Assembly: GCA_052387855.1 (NCBI GenBank)
Contig: JBQTIT010000050.1
Coordinates: 1-16,954, forward strand
Source of the DNA: CAIYZT01 sp052387855
GTDB lineage: Bacteria; Pseudomonadota; Alphaproteobacteria; Rhodobacterales; Rhodobacteraceae
Length of the DNA stretch: 16,954 nt
Reading direction: 5' to 3'
Part shown: piece after piece, positions 15,021 to 16,954 of the stretch
How positions within the stretch are numbered: position 1 is the first letter of the stretch
How the letters are laid out: every line of letters begins with the position of its first letter
Translations under genes and position numbers: made by a program
Notes under the pieces: model-generated
Seen by the model: only the letters and a program-made list of their open reading frames with translations
What the model was told of the DNA's origin: nothing
Database searches by the model: none

Positions 15021-15119
15021 CGCCACCCCTGCAAAACTGCAAAATACTTTTGAAATATTGCCTCTTTGTCGGGCGATTTTGCAATGGTAAACCGCTGGCA
15101 ACCCATAAGGAGAGTCGCG
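15021..15119. promoter_or_regulatory. lysR-mmsA divergent control region
   Basis: This AT-rich 99-nt gap contains repeated TGCAAAA-type words: GCAAAACTGCAAAAT at 15031-15045 (two direct copies of GCAAAA 8 bp apart) and the inverted ATTTTGCA at 15076-15083, a perfect 8-bp match to TGCAAAAT at 15038-15045. ATTGC (15057-15061) and GCAAT (15081-15085) form a second inverted pair. TTGAAA (15050-15055) is a possible -35 for mmsA, without a clear -10. These words are plausible contact sites for the LysR protein. Confidence 0.5.
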
Positions 15120-16619
15120 ATGAAAGAGATTGGTCACTGGATAGGCGGCAAGCATGTGGCGGGCACCTCGGGCCGCTTTGCAGATGTCTTCAACCCGGCC
15201 ACGGGCGAGGTGCAGGCAAGGGTCGCCCTTGCCTCGAAGGCCGAGCTTGACGCGGCCACCGCCGATGCGGCCCGCGCGCAGGTCAAATGGGGCGCCACCA
15301 ACCCGCAGCGCCGCGCGCGGGTGATGATGGAATTTGTCCGCCTTTTGAACCGCGACATGGAAAAGCTGGCGCTGGCCCTGTCCAGCGAGCATGGCAAGAC
15401 CGTGCCCGACGCCAAGGGCGACATCCAGCGCGGGCTGGAGGTGATCGAATTCTGCATCGGCGCGCCGCATCTGTTGAAGGGCGAGTTCACCGATTCGGCC
15501 GGCCCCGGCATCGACATGTATTCGATGCGCCAGCCGATCGGCGTGGCGGCGGGCATCACGCCCTTCAACTTCCCCGCCATGATCCCGATGTGGAAGATGG
15601 GCCCGGCGCTGGCCTGCGGCAACGCCTTCATCCTCAAGCCGTCCGAGCGTGACCCCTCGGTGCCGCTGATGCTGGCCGAACTGATGCAAGAGGCCGGTCT
15701 GCCAGATGGCGTGTTGCAGGTGATCAACGGCGACAAGGAAAGCGTTGACGCGATTCTGGACAATCCGCAGATCGCCGGGGTGGGCTTTGTCGGCTCGACC
15801 CCGATCGCCGAATACATCTATTCGCGCGGCACCGCCAACGGCAAGCGCGTGCAGTGCTTTGGCGGCGCCAAGAACCACATGATCATCATGCCCGATGCCG
15901 ACATGGATCAGGCCGCCGATGCGCTGGTCGGCGCCGGATATGGCGCGGCGGGCGAGCGCTGCATGGCGATCTCGGTCGCGCTGCCGGTGGGCGAGAAGAC
16001 CGCCGATGCGCTGATCGAAAAGCTGATCCCGCGGATCGAAAAGCTGAAGGTCGGCCCCTACACCGCCGGCAATGACATCGACTATGGCCCGGTCGTCACC
16101 GCCGCCGCCAAGGCCAACATCCTGCGGCTGGTGGAATCGGGCGTGGCGCAGGGCGCCAAACTGGTGATCGACGGGCGCGGCTTCAAGTTGCAGGGCTACG
16201 AGAACGGCTTTTTCGTCGGCCCGCATCTTTTCGACCATGTCACCACCGACATGGACATCTACCGCAAGGAAATCTTTGGCCCCGTGCTGTCGACGGTGCG
16301 CTGCAAGAGCTACGAAGAGGCGCTTGGCCATGCGATGGACCATGAATACGGCAACGGCACCGCGATCTACACCCGCGACGGCGACACCGCGCGTGACTTT
16401 GCCAACCGCGTCAACGTCGGCATGATCGGCATCAACGTGCCGATCCCGGTGCCGCTGGCCTATCACACCTTTGGCGGCTGGAAGAAGTCGGCCTTTGGCG
16501 ATCTGAACCAGCACGGGCCGGACAGCTTTCGCTTTTACACCCGGACCAAGACCATCACCGCCCGCTGGCCGAGCGGGATCAAGGAAGGTGCGAGCCTGAA
16601 CTTCAAGCAGATGGACTGA
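15120..16619 (+). CDS. mmsA: CoA-acylating methylmalonate-semialdehyde dehydrogenase (MmsA/IolA)
   Basis: This 499-residue aldehyde dehydrogenase oxidises methylmalonate or malonate semialdehyde with NAD and CoA, giving propionyl-CoA or acetyl-CoA. It serves valine and inositol breakdown. It has PFNFPAMIPMWKM (148-160), cofactor K173 in ILKPSE, the Rossmann segment FVGSTPIAEYIY (223-234), FGGAKNH in place of the glutamate motif of hydrolytic family members, and catalytic C281 in GERCMAIS. R104 and R280 fit substrate-binding arginines of the family. AAGGAG lies 7 nt before the ATG at 15120. An earlier in-frame ATG (15066) lacks this. It is the only plus-strand gene here, divergent from lysR, and no IolR-type palindrome precedes it. 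Confidence 0.96.
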   Translation: MKEIGHWIGGKHVAGTSGRFADVFNPATGEVQARVALASKAELDAATADAARAQVKWGATNPQRRARVMMEFVRLLNRDMEKLALALSSEHGKTVPDAKGDIQRGLEVIEFCIGAPHLLKGEFTDSAGPGIDMYSMRQPIGVAAGITPFNFPAMIPMWKMGPALACGNAFILKPSERDPSVPLMLAELMQEAGLPDGVLQVINGDKESVDAILDNPQIAGVGFVGSTPIAEYIYSRGTANGKRVQCFGGAKNHMIIMPDADMDQAADALVGAGYGAAGERCMAISVALPVGEKTADALIEKLIPRIEKLKVGPYTAGNDIDYGPVVTAAAKANILRLVESGVAQGAKLVIDGRGFKLQGYENGFFVGPHLFDHVTTDMDIYRKEIFGPVLSTVRCKSYEEALGHAMDHEYGNGTAIYTRDGDTARDFANRVNVGMIGINVPIPVPLAYHTFGGWKKSAFGDLNQHGPDSFRFYTRTKTITARWPSGIKEGASLNFKQMD

Positions 16620-16624
16620 AGGCC

Positions 16625-16655
16625 CGCGCCCGGTCGGTCAAAAGGTCCGGGCGCG
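16625..16655 (+). terminator. Hairpin following mmsA
   Basis: CGCGCCCGG (16625-16633) and CCGGGCGCG (16647-16655) form a perfect 9-bp stem with a 13-nt loop, starting 6 nt after the mmsA stop codon. There is no T tract, so it is a candidate mRNA end or terminator of the GC-rich kind. Confidence 0.55.
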
Positions 16656-16675
16656 CGCAAGGGGCGGGCGGATCG

Positions 16676-16733
16676 GGAAACGCACCGTGTTTCCCCGCCC
16701 GTGTGGGAACGCATCCGATAGACCGGTTCCGCA
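16676..16733. repeat. 58-bp direct repeat, copy 1
   Basis: This copy starts GGAAACGCAC and ends GACCGGTTCCGCA. It matches copy 2 (16888-16945) at 51 of 58 positions without gaps. Its first 19 bases keep only the outer GGAAAC...GTTTCC arms of the palindrome that is perfect in copy 2. Confidence 0.75.
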
Positions 16734-16744
16734 TAGACCACAGA

Positions 16745-16803
16745 GGCCAGCGCCCGACCCGGAGGGTGCGGAGCGCCCTCCCGGGGGGGGTCGGGCGCTG
16801 GCC
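16745..16803. repeat. Long GC inverted repeat (16-bp arms, nested stem)
   Basis: Arms 16745-16760 (GGCCAGCGCCCGACCC) and 16788-16803 are perfectly complementary over 16 bp. Inside, GGAGGGTGC (16761-16769) pairs with GCGCCCTCC (16773-16781), with one G-T wobble and a 3-nt loop. The result is a stem of about 25 bp with a 6-nt bulge on the 3' side. Confidence 0.8.
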
Positions 16804-16826
16804 GAGGGCCTTTGGGGCCCTCGGCC
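16800..16826. repeat. Second hairpin overlapping the first
   Basis: GGCCGAGGGCC (16800-16810) and GGCCCTCGGCC (16816-16826) form a perfect 11-bp stem with loop TTTGG. Its first four bases GGCC are the last four of the 16-bp arm before it, so both full stems cannot form at once on one strand. Confidence 0.8.
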
Positions 16827-16887
16827 GGGGATGGGGCGGTCGGCTCGCATGACCTCGGCGAGTGCCTCGGCCAAAGTCGGTCGAAAA

Positions 16888-16945
16888 GGAAACGCACTGC
16901 GTTTCCCCGCCCGTGAGGGAACCCGTCCGGTAAACCGGTTCCGCA
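16888..16945. repeat. 58-bp direct repeat, copy 2
   Basis: This copy lies 212 bp after copy 1. It opens with the 19-bp perfect palindrome GGAAACGCACTGCGTTTCC (16888-16906) and also carries CCGGT-AA-ACCGG (16927-16938). Similarity to copy 1 seems to continue raggedly on both sides: GTCGGTC then AAAAGG lies before the hairpin region of each copy, at different distances. The window ends 9 bases later, so further copies could lie outside. Confidence 0.75.
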
Positions 16946-16954
16946 AGAGACAGC

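Larger units (their letters stand above)
16620..16954. other. Non-coding region after mmsA, repeat- and hairpin-rich
   Basis: These 335 bases hold no credible gene: open frames on the minus strand are arginine/proline-rich and lack family features. The region contains, in order, a hairpin just after mmsA, a 58-bp repeat copy, two overlapping GC hairpins, three direct copies of CCTCGGC (16819, 16853, 16865), and a second copy of the 58-bp repeat near the window edge. Confidence 0.75.

Noticed and set aside
15021..16514. Open minus-strand frame of about 500 codons antisense to mmsA, continuous with the LysR gene
   Set aside because: It is a high-GC shadow frame: the translation is rich in H, R, D and A with no family features. 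The LysR protein has a clear start with a ribosome site at 15020.
16676..16945. CRISPR array
   Set aside because: There are only two diverged 58-bp copies 212 bp apart, with hairpins instead of spacers between them and no cas genes.
16638..16946. Two minus-strand open frames of 102 and 120 codons after mmsA
   Set aside because: They translate the repeats and hairpins into proline/arginine-rich sequence without a recognisable domain or good ribosome site.

Overview
The window looks like chromosome from a high-GC alphaproteobacterium, most likely of the Rhodobacterales (Paracoccus/Rhodobacter type). The protein sequences, the gene order phoR-pstSCAB-phoU-phoB and the iolR-iolC-iolD arrangement point there. 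This placement is by recognition, not by a search. No phage, transposase, CRISPR, tRNA or rRNA gene is visible, and nearly every base is accounted for by ordinary metabolic and regulatory genes.

Reading along the minus strand (right to left), the layout is as follows. (1) A LysR-type regulator (14130-15020) lies divergent from mmsA, CoA-acylating methylmalonate-semialdehyde dehydrogenase (15120-16619, the only plus-strand gene). (2) Next come a small two-CBS-domain protein (13614-14048) and coaD (13028-13525). (3) A myo-inositol catabolic block follows: an RpiR-type repressor (iolR), iolC fused to a DUF2090 aldolase-like domain, iolD and iolB (12935 down to 7364). (4) A complete phosphate-starvation locus comes last: phoR, pstS, pstC, pstA, pstB, phoU, phoB (7292 down to 120). 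PhoR/PhoB sense and respond through the Pst transporter and PhoU, and a strong three-repeat Pho box sits between phoR and pstS.

The inositol genes and mmsA belong to one route. IolD, IolB and the kinase/aldolase IolC convert the ring-derived intermediate to DHAP and malonate semialdehyde, and the MmsA/IolA-type dehydrogenase converts the semialdehyde to acetyl-CoA. Inositol dehydrogenase (iolG) and iolE are absent here. iolE is missing from the place between iolD and iolB that it occupies in related operons. TGGAA-N6-TTCCA palindromes stand before iolR and before iolC, and an imperfect extra copy lies 32 bp from the second one.

The two ends are non-coding and rich in structure. Positions 1-119 hold a 16-C homopolymer with strong G-quadruplex potential on the other strand. 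Positions 16620-16954 hold two 58-bp direct repeats flanking two very stable hairpins that overlap each other. I did not find a convincing undescribed protein system. The most interesting signals are in the non-coding DNA: the operator cluster, the overlapping hairpins with repeats, the C tract, and the iolE gap.
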